Below the pieces are notes generated by a model. It had not been told where the DNA came from. It was given only the letters and a program-made list of their open reading frames with translations, and ran no database searches. 8,118 bases of DNA from Caldithrix sp964468415 (GTDB taxonomy: Bacteria > Calditrichota > Calditrichia > Calditrichales > Calditrichaceae): the NCBI GenBank assembly GCA_964468415.1, contig CAYXUS010000275.1, positions 1 to 8,118 of the forward strand, given 5' to 3'. The translations under genes and the position numbers were made by a program. Shown here piece after piece: positions 1 through 6,908 of the stretch. Numbering within the stretch: position 1 is the stretch's first letter; the number at the start of each line of letters is the position of its first letter.

Positions 1-258
1 TTCAAGAACAACACGCGTTTTACCTTTCAAACCAATGCCGACGGAGCCGATGTGACCATCAAAATTTACACGGTTACGGGGCGCATCATTCAGGAATTAC
101 ACGGGGTTAGCAAGGTAGGCTACAACGATGAAATCGTTTGGGACGGTACCGACCGCGATGGCGACCCGGTAGCCAACGGAATTTATTTGTACAAAATCAT
201 TCTGCGCGAGGGCAAAGACAAAAAGGAAAAAATCGAGAAATTAGTCATTACCCGTTAA
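1..258 (+). CDS. C-terminal FlgD/T9SS-like domain of a secreted protein (5' end outside window)
   Basis: The frame is open from base 1 to a TAA at 256-258, giving the last 85 residues of a protein that begins upstream of the window. The segment has the usual layout of FlgD-Ig/type IX secretion C-terminal domains: an FKNNTRFTF strand, then VTIKIYTVTGRII, then a WDGTDRDGDPVANGIYLYKI strand pair, and a charged end finishing KIEKLVITR. Such domains sit at the C-terminus of large exported or cell-surface proteins in Bacteroidota, Ignavibacteriota and Calditrichota, where they act in secretion or anchoring. The TVTGR...DGDxxANG...IEKL pattern reminds me of the ends of PorU-like C25 peptidases (type IX secretion sortase), but the catalytic part is not here, so that identity is a guess. 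An ATG-initiated reading from 52 would only be an internal fragment. The gene converges on the lipoprotein gene and overlaps its 3' end by 18 bp. Confidence 0.8.
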   Translation, partial: FKNNTRFTFQTNADGADVTIKIYTVTGRIIQELHGVSKVGYNDEIVWDGTDRDGDPVANGIYLYKIILREGKDKKEKIEKLVITR

Positions 259-1266
259 GGAGGCCGGACGCATGGGCCAGAGCAGCTTTTTTAACTGGCC
301 CTGCCGGGTAGGAAAGATTAGATGAAATTCCTTTTCCCGATCCACAAAATCGTAGGCATCAAATAGCAACCGATCGTCATCCTGCGAAACGGCCAGTACA
401 AAACGCTGCCCGTCGGATATCACAAAATCGACAATGGGCAAATGTGTTTGAAAAAGGGAAACACGTGCCGTGCCCGAAATATTAATGCGCTGCAACGAAT
501 CGGAATGGATCGGCTTTTGCTGAATAAGGTTGTAATCATCAATAAACTTTAGCTTGCCCCCATGTTCGCCGGGATATTTGGACAATGCGTACAAATCGAA
601 AATTTCGCCTCCGCTGCTCAGATAATTTCCACTGGGCGAAAAATCAAGAGAAATCAAAGGCGCATCCGAAAGCTTAAAAATTGATTGCTGCCCAATTTTG
701 GAATAGTACAAACCGTCGTTTTGCGTCCAGGCAAAAGCCCCTCCCGAAGGCTGTATTAAAGGCGCATAGGCAGAAAGATCCCCTTTACTTTTCAGTAAAA
801 AATTATCCCCCGATTCAACATACACAATGGCAATGCGCTTTTGTGCGTTTTGGGTGGTTTCGTACAATGCAACACTTCCTTTTTTTTCACAAGTCAGTTT
901 ACCTATGGGCGGCAGCTTCAAATGTACACTGTAATCAATGCGGAACTTCAAAAGATTAATTCGATCGATTTGCTGACCGTGGAGCACCAGCAGCCAATTC
1001 CCGTCTTTCGAAACATCAAAATCCCAAAGATGGTCAATGGTCAACGGGAATCGTCCAAACTCCTGACGATCGGCATCGAGATAATAAACCGAATCTACAT
1101 TGGTCAGAGAAAAGTAAATTTTGCCGGAAGGTTTGGGCTTGGTTAAACTGGGTTTAATGGAAAGATCGTCGTCGGTTGATTGGCAGGCGCTTGCGAACAG
1201 TCCCCAAAGAACGAAAATTGCCGTTACGGAAGAGATCGCCCACCAACGTTTGTTTTTTCGGAGCAT
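241..1266 (-). CDS. Predicted lipoprotein with propeller-like (TolB/WD40-type) repeats, function unknown
   Basis: A 341-residue protein with a lipoprotein-type signal: a basic start (MLRKNKRWW), a hydrophobic stretch at about residues 10-24, and a lipobox-like FASAC placing the acylated cysteine at residue 28. A low-complexity linker rich in S, T, D, K and P (about 29-47) leads to a beta-rich globular region. Two segments look like propeller blades: WDFDVSKDGNWLLVLH (81-96) and ISLDFSPSGNYLSSGG (205-220), both with the hydrophobic-S-x-D/S-G-N-x-L pattern seen in TolB and WD40-like proteins. No catalytic motif is visible. The start ATG at 1264-1266 has GGGGA six bases upstream. The gene lies 33 bp behind the glycosyltransferase at 1300-2535 and is probably the last gene of that run. 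I infer a membrane-anchored periplasmic or surface protein; its partner or substrate cannot be told from sequence. Confidence 0.75.
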   Translation of the reverse strand: MLRKNKRWWAISSVTAIFVLWGLFASACQSTDDDLSIKPSLTKPKPSGKIYFSLTNVDSVYYLDADRQEFGRFPLTIDHLWDFDVSKDGNWLLVLHGQQIDRINLLKFRIDYSVHLKLPPIGKLTCEKKGSVALYETTQNAQKRIAIVYVESGDNFLLKSKGDLSAYAPLIQPSGGAFAWTQNDGLYYSKIGQQSIFKLSDAPLISLDFSPSGNYLSSGGEIFDLYALSKYPGEHGGKLKFIDDYNLIQQKPIHSDSLQRINISGTARVSLFQTHLPIVDFVISDGQRFVLAVSQDDDRLLFDAYDFVDREKEFHLIFPTRQGQLKKLLWPMRPASLTGND

Positions 1267-1299
1267 GTTTATTCCCCGTTTGTTCGTAAAAGTACCCGC

Positions 1300-2535
1300 C
1301 TATTTTAACACCTTGTTCAAATAAGGCAAAATTTCCCGGTGGTAAATGTTGTCCCACACGTAATTGTTCATTACCCGGCGGAACCAGCGCGCCGGAGGAT
1401 TTTCTTCGACAAAACGCACTATTCGTTCCGCGATACGCTGTGGCGCCTCGTCCAAATCAAAATACAAAGCATGGTCGCCGGCAATAGAACGAAAAGGAGG
1501 AATATCGGAACAGGCGATGGGCAATTTAATCATGCCGGCTTCCAACAATGGAATGCCAAAGCCTTCTTGCTTGCTGGGCAAAAATAACATGTCCGAAATC
1601 AAATACAAATCGTGCATGACTACGCGACTGGCCGGTAGTTTTTCTCCGCTCTTAAACGTGTAATCGGCTACCATTATTAAATTCTTCCGCACCCCCAGAT
1701 CTTCGGCCATGCGGATAAGCTTGTTAAAATATTGCACGGTTTTGCGTTCATGCGGATCAAACGCTCCGGTCAACAAAAAACGGGCATCTTTGCCCATTTG
1801 CCTTAAAGCATGCAGCACCGAAATGGACAGTTCGATGTTTTTACGGGGATGCAAACGCGAAGGCTGCACCAAAATCAAATCGGCCATGAACAAATTTTCT
1901 TCCTGAATCAGCCGAACCGTCTGGCCATCCAGCCGGAAAAAGCGAATGGGATCGATTCCGTTGGGAATAAACGTAATGGCCGAGGGCTCAACACCGTACA
2001 AAGCACTGAATTCTTTTACCCGGCTCTCGGAAATGGTTACGTAGTGAATGTGCGGGTTGCGTTCTTTTAAAATGCGGAACGCTTCCCCATTCAAATACTG
2101 CGGATAAGTCGGGTAAAAAAACGGTGAATCATGGTTCCAGCTAATCACCTTAATAACATGCGTGTTGGCCAGACGATGCAACGCCAAAGTTAAAGGCAAA
2201 TTGTAAGGCATGCTCAACACATTGTGGGCAATTAACACATCAAAATCGTGCAAGGAATCTTTTAAAATTTCAAAAATCGTATCGGCATACAAATGCAGTG
2301 CTTCCCGGTGTTTTTGCGGCTCTTTTTGCAGGCGCGAAATTTCTTTGTGTTTGGAAGAAAATAACGGATGGATTTCAATCTCGATACCGTTGTGGAAGTA
2401 GTCGCCCATGCCGGCCAAAATTTTAACCGGATGGTGGTACCGGTAAAACAGCGAAGCCTGCTGGCGAATAATTTCTTCGACCCCGCCAACCACCGGCGGA
2501 CAGGAATAGTGTAACAACGCAATGTTGTAATGCAT
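1300..2535 (-). CDS. GT4-type glycosyltransferase (GT-B fold), 411 aa
   Basis: A retaining nucleotide-sugar glycosyltransferase of the group 1/GT4 type, expected to work at the cytoplasmic face. The N-terminal Rossmann domain opens with IALLHYSCPPVVGGVEEII (GGVE at 17-20), the common acceptor-side glycine loop. A SWNHD motif lies at 132-136. The C-terminal donor domain begins after FIPNGID (189-195) and contains VQPSRLHPRKNIE (223-235), with the basic residues expected to contact the donor diphosphate, and PSKQEGFGIPLLEAG (320-334), whose E324 and E332 form the E-x7-E signature. Length is normal for the family. No signal peptide or membrane segment is seen. The start is ATG at 2533-2535 with AGGGGA four bases away; the TAG of the preceding glycosyltransferase lies inside this Shine-Dalgarno sequence, so the two are probably translationally coupled. 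Donor sugar and acceptor cannot be assigned. Confidence 0.9.
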   Translation of the reverse strand: MHYNIALLHYSCPPVVGGVEEIIRQQASLFYRYHHPVKILAGMGDYFHNGIEIEIHPLFSSKHKEISRLQKEPQKHREALHLYADTIFEILKDSLHDFDVLIAHNVLSMPYNLPLTLALHRLANTHVIKVISWNHDSPFFYPTYPQYLNGEAFRILKERNPHIHYVTISESRVKEFSALYGVEPSAITFIPNGIDPIRFFRLDGQTVRLIQEENLFMADLILVQPSRLHPRKNIELSISVLHALRQMGKDARFLLTGAFDPHERKTVQYFNKLIRMAEDLGVRKNLIMVADYTFKSGEKLPASRVVMHDLYLISDMLFLPSKQEGFGIPLLEAGMIKLPIACSDIPPFRSIAGDHALYFDLDEAPQRIAERIVRFVEENPPARWFRRVMNNYVWDNIYHREILPYLNKVLK

Positions 2536-2543
2536 GTGTTCCC

Positions 2544-3800
2544 CTAATTTTCCAGCGTACCGATCAGGTACAGCAATTTACGTTCGGCAACCTCGTAGGA
2601 GAAATATTTTTTGCCCAATTCAAAGTTTTTCTTGACCATCTTCTCGCGCAGTTCTTCGTCTTTGAGCACACGCTTGATTTTGGTAATACAACGGCGTGTG
2701 GCAAACCCGTCAATGGTAATCACATCAAATCCCTTGGGTTCGATGTCGACCTTGTAAATGGAATAGCGGTTCACAACAATGGGCCGCTGGTAATAGATGG
2801 CCTCCAGAAAGGCATTGCCAAAGCCTTCGTAACCGCTGGGGTAGGTGACCAAATCGGCACACTGGTAGGCGTCGGCAATGGTGTACGCCTTGCCGCCGCT
2901 GCGCTTGTTGTCCCCAATCAAATGATCGATGAGCACCAGTCGCACTTTTAATTTGTCGGCATACTCCACAATTTTCTGGTAGTATTCTTCGCCTTCGTCT
3001 CCGGCCGAATGCGAAATAACCAGCGTGGGATTCTTCAAATTCATGTAATTGACAATTTCGATGGAGCGTTCGATCCATTTCCGTGGCACGATGCGTGTGG
3101 GCTGCAAAATGAAATAGTCGTTCTCGCCCAACCCGATAATTTCCCGCAAATGACAATTTTTCTTCACTTCCAGATCGGGTTCCACCTCAAAATCCAGCAC
3201 ATTGGGAATAATGGTATTGGAAATGCCGGTACGGTAGCTCAATTCCTTGGAAGCAATGGAATTGATGACCACATGGCGGATGCTGGGATGATCGGGAGGA
3301 AAGGCCATGTTCAAATAATCCTGGCAGGCATTTACCAGATAGCGGTCGCGCTCCCAGTAAAAATCGTGGTGATGGGCAATGGTAGGGATGGCCGTTTCGT
3401 TAATCACTTCGGTAATAGCCAGGCCTAACGGAATGTTCATGGGGATAGTCAATGCGTTCTCGGGGATGAGCAGGTCGATGTCGTATTTGCGAATAAAACG
3501 GTAAAGTGCTTCTTTTAGTTTGTCTTTAATTTTGTGAATTTTGGCGGTAAGCTCGGGCGTTCGCTTGCGCACGCCGAACACCGACTCGGTAATTTCCAGA
3601 ATGTCGGGATGTTCGAAGAATGCTTCTTCGACCAGATACGAACGCGATTTAGGTTTGGACAACTCTCCGGCAAAATAGAAGCAATCGTAGCGGTTGCGTT
3701 CCAGAATTTCGGCCCACTTGTTAATTTCCAGCGAAACGCCATCGGTACCGGCAATGCGCGTCGAAATAAAGCCCACGTTTTTGATCGGACGTGCCTGCAT
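2544..3800 (-). CDS. GT4-type glycosyltransferase (GT-B fold), 418 aa
   Basis: A second group 1/GT4-like glycosyltransferase. It starts NVGFISTRIAGTDGVSLEI (8-26), an acceptor-side loop with the TDGVSLE variant in place of GGVE. Residues 143-149 read HHHDFYW, matching the NHD site of the downstream paralogue. The donor domain follows IIPNVLDFE (197-205) and carries QPTRIVPRKWIERSIE (233-248) and YPSGYEGFGNAFLEA (320-334), with E325 and E333 as the E-x7-E pair. The chain is soluble, without signal peptide. The start is ATG at 3798-3800, supported by GAGGGAAGG (3806-3814) with a five-base spacer. It follows idi by 69 bp and precedes the next glycosyltransferase by 8 bp. The substrate is unknown; its position after isoprenoid genes allows, but does not prove, transfer to a lipid or polyprenol acceptor. 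A soluble-glycoside role is equally possible from sequence. Confidence 0.9.
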   Translation of the reverse strand: MQARPIKNVGFISTRIAGTDGVSLEINKWAEILERNRYDCFYFAGELSKPKSRSYLVEEAFFEHPDILEITESVFGVRKRTPELTAKIHKIKDKLKEALYRFIRKYDIDLLIPENALTIPMNIPLGLAITEVINETAIPTIAHHHDFYWERDRYLVNACQDYLNMAFPPDHPSIRHVVINSIASKELSYRTGISNTIIPNVLDFEVEPDLEVKKNCHLREIIGLGENDYFILQPTRIVPRKWIERSIEIVNYMNLKNPTLVISHSAGDEGEEYYQKIVEYADKLKVRLVLIDHLIGDNKRSGGKAYTIADAYQCADLVTYPSGYEGFGNAFLEAIYYQRPIVVNRYSIYKVDIEPKGFDVITIDGFATRRCITKIKRVLKDEELREKMVKKNFELGKKYFSYEVAERKLLYLIGTLEN

Positions 3801-3805
3801 TTTCG

Positions 3806-3814
3806 CCTTCCCTC
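3806..3814 (-). promoter_or_regulatory. Shine-Dalgarno of the 418-aa glycosyltransferase
   Basis: On the minus strand the sequence GAGGGAAGG lies five bases before the ATG at 3798-3800. It is the strongest ribosome binding site in the cluster and fixes this start. The rest of the 69-bp gap behind idi (3801-3869) shows no convincing promoter or GC-rich hairpin, so read-through from idi is the simplest assumption. Confidence 0.65.
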
Positions 3815-3869
3815 TTTTTTGAGACCCAATTCTATTTTCGGAGTATTCGGAACAAATTTTAACCCCTAC

Positions 3870-4436
3870 CTATGCCTTCATGTTTACGATTTCATCCCAA
3901 TATTCCCGGCGGATGCGTTCCCATTCCATTTTGAACCACGGAGTAAACCGTTCAGGGTGGGCCCGCATTTCTTCTTCGAGTGCTTCGGCCGAAACATATT
4001 TCCAGTCGGCAATTTCATTGGGATTGGGTTGCGGAGGCGTGTCGCTTTTGCCCACGTACACCGAGCACACTTCATTCTCCGAACCCACATCGCCGAAGCG
4101 CGCCTGATATTGAAATTTGAACAGGAATTTCAACGGCGCTTTGAGCCCCAGTTCTTCCTGCAAACGACGCACCGTGGCCTGCTCGTAGGTTTCGCCCTTG
4201 CGCGGATGGCTGCAACAGGTGTTCGACCAATACAAGCCCCACAGGCGTTTGTCTTTACTGCGTTGCTGAAGCAACAGTTCATTCTTCGAATTGAAAATAA
4301 AAATGGAAAAGGCGCGATGCAGAAGCCCATCGCCCCTGTGACAGGCATCTTTGGTTTCGTAGCCCAGCACATTGTCATCGGAATCGACCAGAATTAATTT
4401 TTCATCGTCAAAAGAAACGATTTGATCGTTGTTCAT
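3870..4436 (-). CDS. idi: Isopentenyl-diphosphate delta-isomerase, type 1
   Basis: Interconverts isopentenyl diphosphate and dimethylallyl diphosphate, the last step needed to supply both C5 units. It is a Nudix-fold, metal-dependent cytoplasmic enzyme. Relative to E. coli Idi the key residues are all present: metal ligands H33 and H40 (ACHRGDGLLHRAF), the catalytic cysteine C75 and H77 in NTCCSHP, and E120 and E122 in SENEVC, the latter being the catalytic/metal glutamate pair. The Nudix-like helix is GETYEQATVRRLQEELG (81-97), and TPW near the end matches the conserved aromatic active-site loop. The length of 188 residues is normal. I chose ATG 4434-4436 because the homologous region starts close by and GGGGAG lies just upstream, although the spacer is only two bases. 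An ATG at 4446-4448, four codons upstream in the same frame, is the alternative. The gene sits 26 bp after the reductase-kinase fusion, consistent with one transcript. Confidence 0.95.
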   Translation of the reverse strand: MNNDQIVSFDDEKLILVDSDDNVLGYETKDACHRGDGLLHRAFSIFIFNSKNELLLQQRSKDKRLWGLYWSNTCCSHPRKGETYEQATVRRLQEELGLKAPLKFLFKFQYQARFGDVGSENEVCSVYVGKSDTPPQPNPNEIADWKYVSAEALEEEMRAHPERFTPWFKMEWERIRREYWDEIVNMKA

Positions 4437-4462
4437 AACTCCCCGCATTTTGTTGATTTTAA

Positions 4463-6715
4463 CTATTTCAGATCGGTAATGTAGGCCCGGTAGCCGGCAT
4501 TGCGAATGGCCAGAGCCACTTTTTCCGCATTTTCCGGGCACAAGGCAATCACGGCACCGCCGCCACCGCCACCGGTCAGTTTGGCTCCCAGGGCTCCGTG
4601 GTTGCGTGCAATTTCTACCAGTTCTTCAATTTCATGGCCAGACACCTGCAACGCATTGAGCAATCCCTGATTAATATTCATAAGCTGGCCCAATTGTTCC
4701 AAATCGTATTGTTCAATGGCTTTGACCGCTTGCAAAACCAATTTGTCAATTTCTTTGAAAATGTGGTTGTACAACCGCTTATTGTTTTCCCAGGCCTGGC
4801 GCACCCGTGAAACCATTTTGGCCGTCAAACTTTCGGCCCAGGTTAAGCCAATCACAATGCGAATGGGGCGCGGCACGTGAATTTCTTCGATTAAAGGCGG
4901 ATCGCCCTTGCGGTACAACAAAAATTTGCCGTAAGTAGCCAAAGTGTTATCAATGCCCGAGGCCGTGCCGTGCACAATTTGCTCCGATTTAAAGGCCAAC
5001 TGCGAAATTTCGGCATCGGACAAATTGAGATGGAATTTTTGCGAAAGGGCGCGAATAATCGCTACCGCCAGCGAGGCCGAACCTCCCAGCCCCATTGCTC
5101 TGGGCACGTGCGGGAACACTTCCAGCTTAATGTTCTCTTTGTCCAGTCCCAATTCGCTCAGAATCAAATGCAACGATTTGAAAATGGAATGCTTGTATTC
5201 CTTGCCTTTTTGCAAACGTTCTTCCACGCCCCAGCGCGAAATCAGTAAATGAATTCCCTCTTCTTCGCTGTCGGAAACCACGGCCTGCATGGCCAGAGGA
5301 ATGGGAGCGGCAATGGCATGCGCCCCATAAACCACGGCATGTTCTCCCAAAAGAATTACCTTGCCGTGGCCGGTGGGAATGTCTTCCTGGGAAGAAGAGA
5401 GGTACAAATCGGTGGTGGTTTTTTCCTCATTGCTGGCCAACTGATCGATGATTTCTTTGGCTTTCCAGATTTTGATTTCATTCGACTCAATCAGCTTTTC
5501 CACTACGGTTTCAAAAATTTCGGGCGTGGCCCCTGCCGCCATCGCCACGCTGCGTGCGTGCAGACTCATGTGCCCGCGTTGAATGCCTTCGGTGGCCAGG
5601 GCGCGCAAAGCGGAAAAATTCTGTGCCAGCCCCACAGCCCCCAGCACCTGGGCCAGTTCTCCGGCCGATTGAATATTCAAAATATGCAGCGCAATGGCTA
5701 CAGTGGGATTGCTTTCTACCGGCCCGCCCACAATACCAATGCGAATGGGCACTTCGATAAAGCCTAACAGATCGCCGTTTTCCGCCTTTTCCCAGCGGGT
5801 AAGCGAGGTGTAACGCCCGCTGCGGGCAGCGTAAGCATGCGCCGCCGCCTCAATGGCCCGCCAGTCATTTCCGGTGGCAATCACCACCGGATCGATGCCA
5901 TTCATAATGCCTTTGTTGTGGGTGGTTGCCCGGTAAGGATCGGCTGCCGCAAATTCATAGGCCAGAATAATGCCATCGCGTACTTGCTCACCGCTGTAAC
6001 CTTTGCCTTCCAGCAATTTTACCGGAATGCGGCAACGAGCGCGTACCAGTGAACGGTCGGCCAGGTTGGACAAAATGCGCAGGAAAACTTCGCCCCCGGT
6101 AATCTTTTCGATCAGGCTGGCCACGCCTTCGCACATGCTGTTTACCAGATTGGCCCCCATCGCATCGCGCGTGTCCACCAGCAAGTGCACGATTACCATG
6201 TCGCCACGATGTGAGGCCCCCGACAAAATGCGTACTTCCAGATCGCGTGCACCACCGCCCCGGGCTACCATTTTAGGATGCAGACTATTGGCCAAATTCA
6301 GAATTTCTTCTTTGTTTTGCAAAATGGCCTGCTTGGCCGAAGAAGGATTTTTGACGCCAACCACCTGCACCTGACCGATCAGAATGGGGCCGGTGTACTC
6401 ACTTTCAAATCCTCCGGCCTGACGCACCACTTTGGCCGCGGAACTTACGGCCGCCACAATCGAAGGCTCTTCCACTACCATGGGCACAATGTAATCTTTG
6501 CCGTTGATTAAAAAATTCAATCCCAGGCCCATCGGCAGGCCGAAAACGCCGATGACGTTTTCGATCATGCGGTTGGATTCTTCGCTGCGTAACAAATGAT
6601 TCCCGTTTTTAAGCAAATGATAATCGGCATCGCTAATGATGTGCCGTTCGTGTAAAATGCGTAATCGTTCCTGAATGCTTAATTTGTAAAAATTGGCGAT
6701 TCTTGAACTTGGCAT
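4463..6715 (-). CDS. mvaA-mvk: Bifunctional class II HMG-CoA reductase-mevalonate kinase fusion, 750 aa
   Basis: One uninterrupted frame encodes two successive enzymes. Residues 1 to about 428 are a class II (Pseudomonas mevalonii/MvaA-type) HMG-CoA reductase, reducing HMG-CoA to mevalonate: MIENVIG (50-56), EEPSIVAA with catalytic E83, DAMGAN (184-189), HNKGIMNGID with K268, ATGNDWRA with D284, and RGHMSLHAR with H382. These correspond to E83, K267, D283 and H381 of P. mevalonii. After a 20-residue S/T/E-rich linker (429-448), residues 449-750 are a GHMP-family mevalonate kinase making mevalonate 5-phosphate: GHGKVILLGEHAVVYG (449-464), the ATP loop RAMGLGGSAS (539-548), E578 and catalytic D589 in SGIDNT, and GAKLTGGGGGG (710-720). 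The start at 6713-6715 matches the N-terminus of known class II reductases and has AGG nine bases upstream. In-frame codons further up (ATG at 6734-6736, TTG at 6788-6790) lack support. The protein is soluble. Stop is TAG, 26 bp before idi. Confidence 0.95.
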   Translation of the reverse strand: MPSSRIANFYKLSIQERLRILHERHIISDADYHLLKNGNHLLRSEESNRMIENVIGVFGLPMGLGLNFLINGKDYIVPMVVEEPSIVAAVSSAAKVVRQAGGFESEYTGPILIGQVQVVGVKNPSSAKQAILQNKEEILNLANSLHPKMVARGGGARDLEVRILSGASHRGDMVIVHLLVDTRDAMGANLVNSMCEGVASLIEKITGGEVFLRILSNLADRSLVRARCRIPVKLLEGKGYSGEQVRDGIILAYEFAAADPYRATTHNKGIMNGIDPVVIATGNDWRAIEAAAHAYAARSGRYTSLTRWEKAENGDLLGFIEVPIRIGIVGGPVESNPTVAIALHILNIQSAGELAQVLGAVGLAQNFSALRALATEGIQRGHMSLHARSVAMAAGATPEIFETVVEKLIESNEIKIWKAKEIIDQLASNEEKTTTDLYLSSSQEDIPTGHGKVILLGEHAVVYGAHAIAAPIPLAMQAVVSDSEEEGIHLLISRWGVEERLQKGKEYKHSIFKSLHLILSELGLDKENIKLEVFPHVPRAMGLGGSASLAVAIIRALSQKFHLNLSDAEISQLAFKSEQIVHGTASGIDNTLATYGKFLLYRKGDPPLIEEIHVPRPIRIVIGLTWAESLTAKMVSRVRQAWENNKRLYNHIFKEIDKLVLQAVKAIEQYDLEQLGQLMNINQGLLNALQVSGHEIEELVEIARNHGALGAKLTGGGGGGAVIALCPENAEKVALAIRNAGYRAYITDLK

Positions 6716-6908
6716 AACATGGTACCTGCTTTTCATTAAACGTTTTGCCGCAAAACAATCTTCCGCGTCTTCTGTTTGCGCCAGCGCCAAATGTTAAGAC
6801 TTCTGCGCCAGCGCGCGGGACACGGTGTATTTTACGGCTTGATTTTTTCGGGTAATGTTTCGTATTTGCCGGTAAATTAAGGAATTCTGAAGAAAATTAA
6901 AAAGATTT
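6716..6908 (-). other. 193-bp intergenic region upstream of the reductase-kinase fusion
   Basis: This is the largest gap in the minus-strand run, between the phosphomevalonate kinase stop and the fusion start. It is AT-rich next to the upstream stop, with no GC-rich terminator hairpin, and GC-rich in its middle where an 11-bp sequence occurs twice. A lone TAAAAT (6829-6834, minus strand) resembles a -10 box but has no good -35 partner. The size and composition suggest a separate promoter or control region for the fusion-idi-glycosyltransferase genes, but no recognisable promoter, riboswitch or small gene can be supported. Confidence 0.4.
6777..6814 (-). repeat. Pair of 11-bp direct repeats, each an interrupted palindrome
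   Basis: The sequence GCGCTGGCGCA (minus strand) occurs at 6777-6787 and at 6804-6814, with copies 27 bp apart start to start. Each has the form GCGC-TG-GCGC, and each is followed a few bases later on the minus strand by CAGAAG or AGAAG. The copies lie 62-99 bp upstream of the chosen start of the fusion gene, a reasonable place for an operator. No known regulator site is recognised, and the match is short enough to be chance. Confidence 0.4.

Noticed and set aside
274..301. Inverted repeat GGGCCAG/CTGGCCC with a 14-base loop, 16 bases after the stop of the first gene; possible terminator.
   Set aside because: The stem is only 7 bp, has no T-run after it on either strand (the T-run is in the loop), and lies within the coding part of the lipoprotein gene.
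3534..4397. Long + strand open frame of 287 codons across the idi/glycosyltransferase junction.
   Set aside because: It is the antisense of two well-supported genes, is full of F, H and R as such antisense frames are, and matches no family I recognise.
4437..4541. 35-residue N-terminal extension of Idi from a GTG at 4539-4541, overlapping the fusion gene.
   Set aside because: The extra residues do not resemble Idi, they are the shifted frame of the fusion's 3' end, and homology begins shortly after the ATG at 4434-4436.
4556..4575. Run of six glycine codons in the kinase domain as a possible slippage or phase-variation tract.
   Set aside because: The codons are mixed rather than a clean repeat, and a glycine-rich loop is expected here in GHMP kinases.
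6716..6790. 25-residue upstream extension of the reductase from TTG at 6788-6790 or ATG at 6734-6736.
   Set aside because: Known class II reductases start where MPSSRIANFYKLS does, and neither upstream codon has a ribosome binding site.
6829..6834. TAAAAT on the minus strand as a -10 promoter element of the fusion gene.
   Set aside because: No convincing -35 hexamer at 16-18 bases and no Bacteroidota-type TTTG/TAnnTTTG pair; a single hexamer in AT-rich DNA is not enough.
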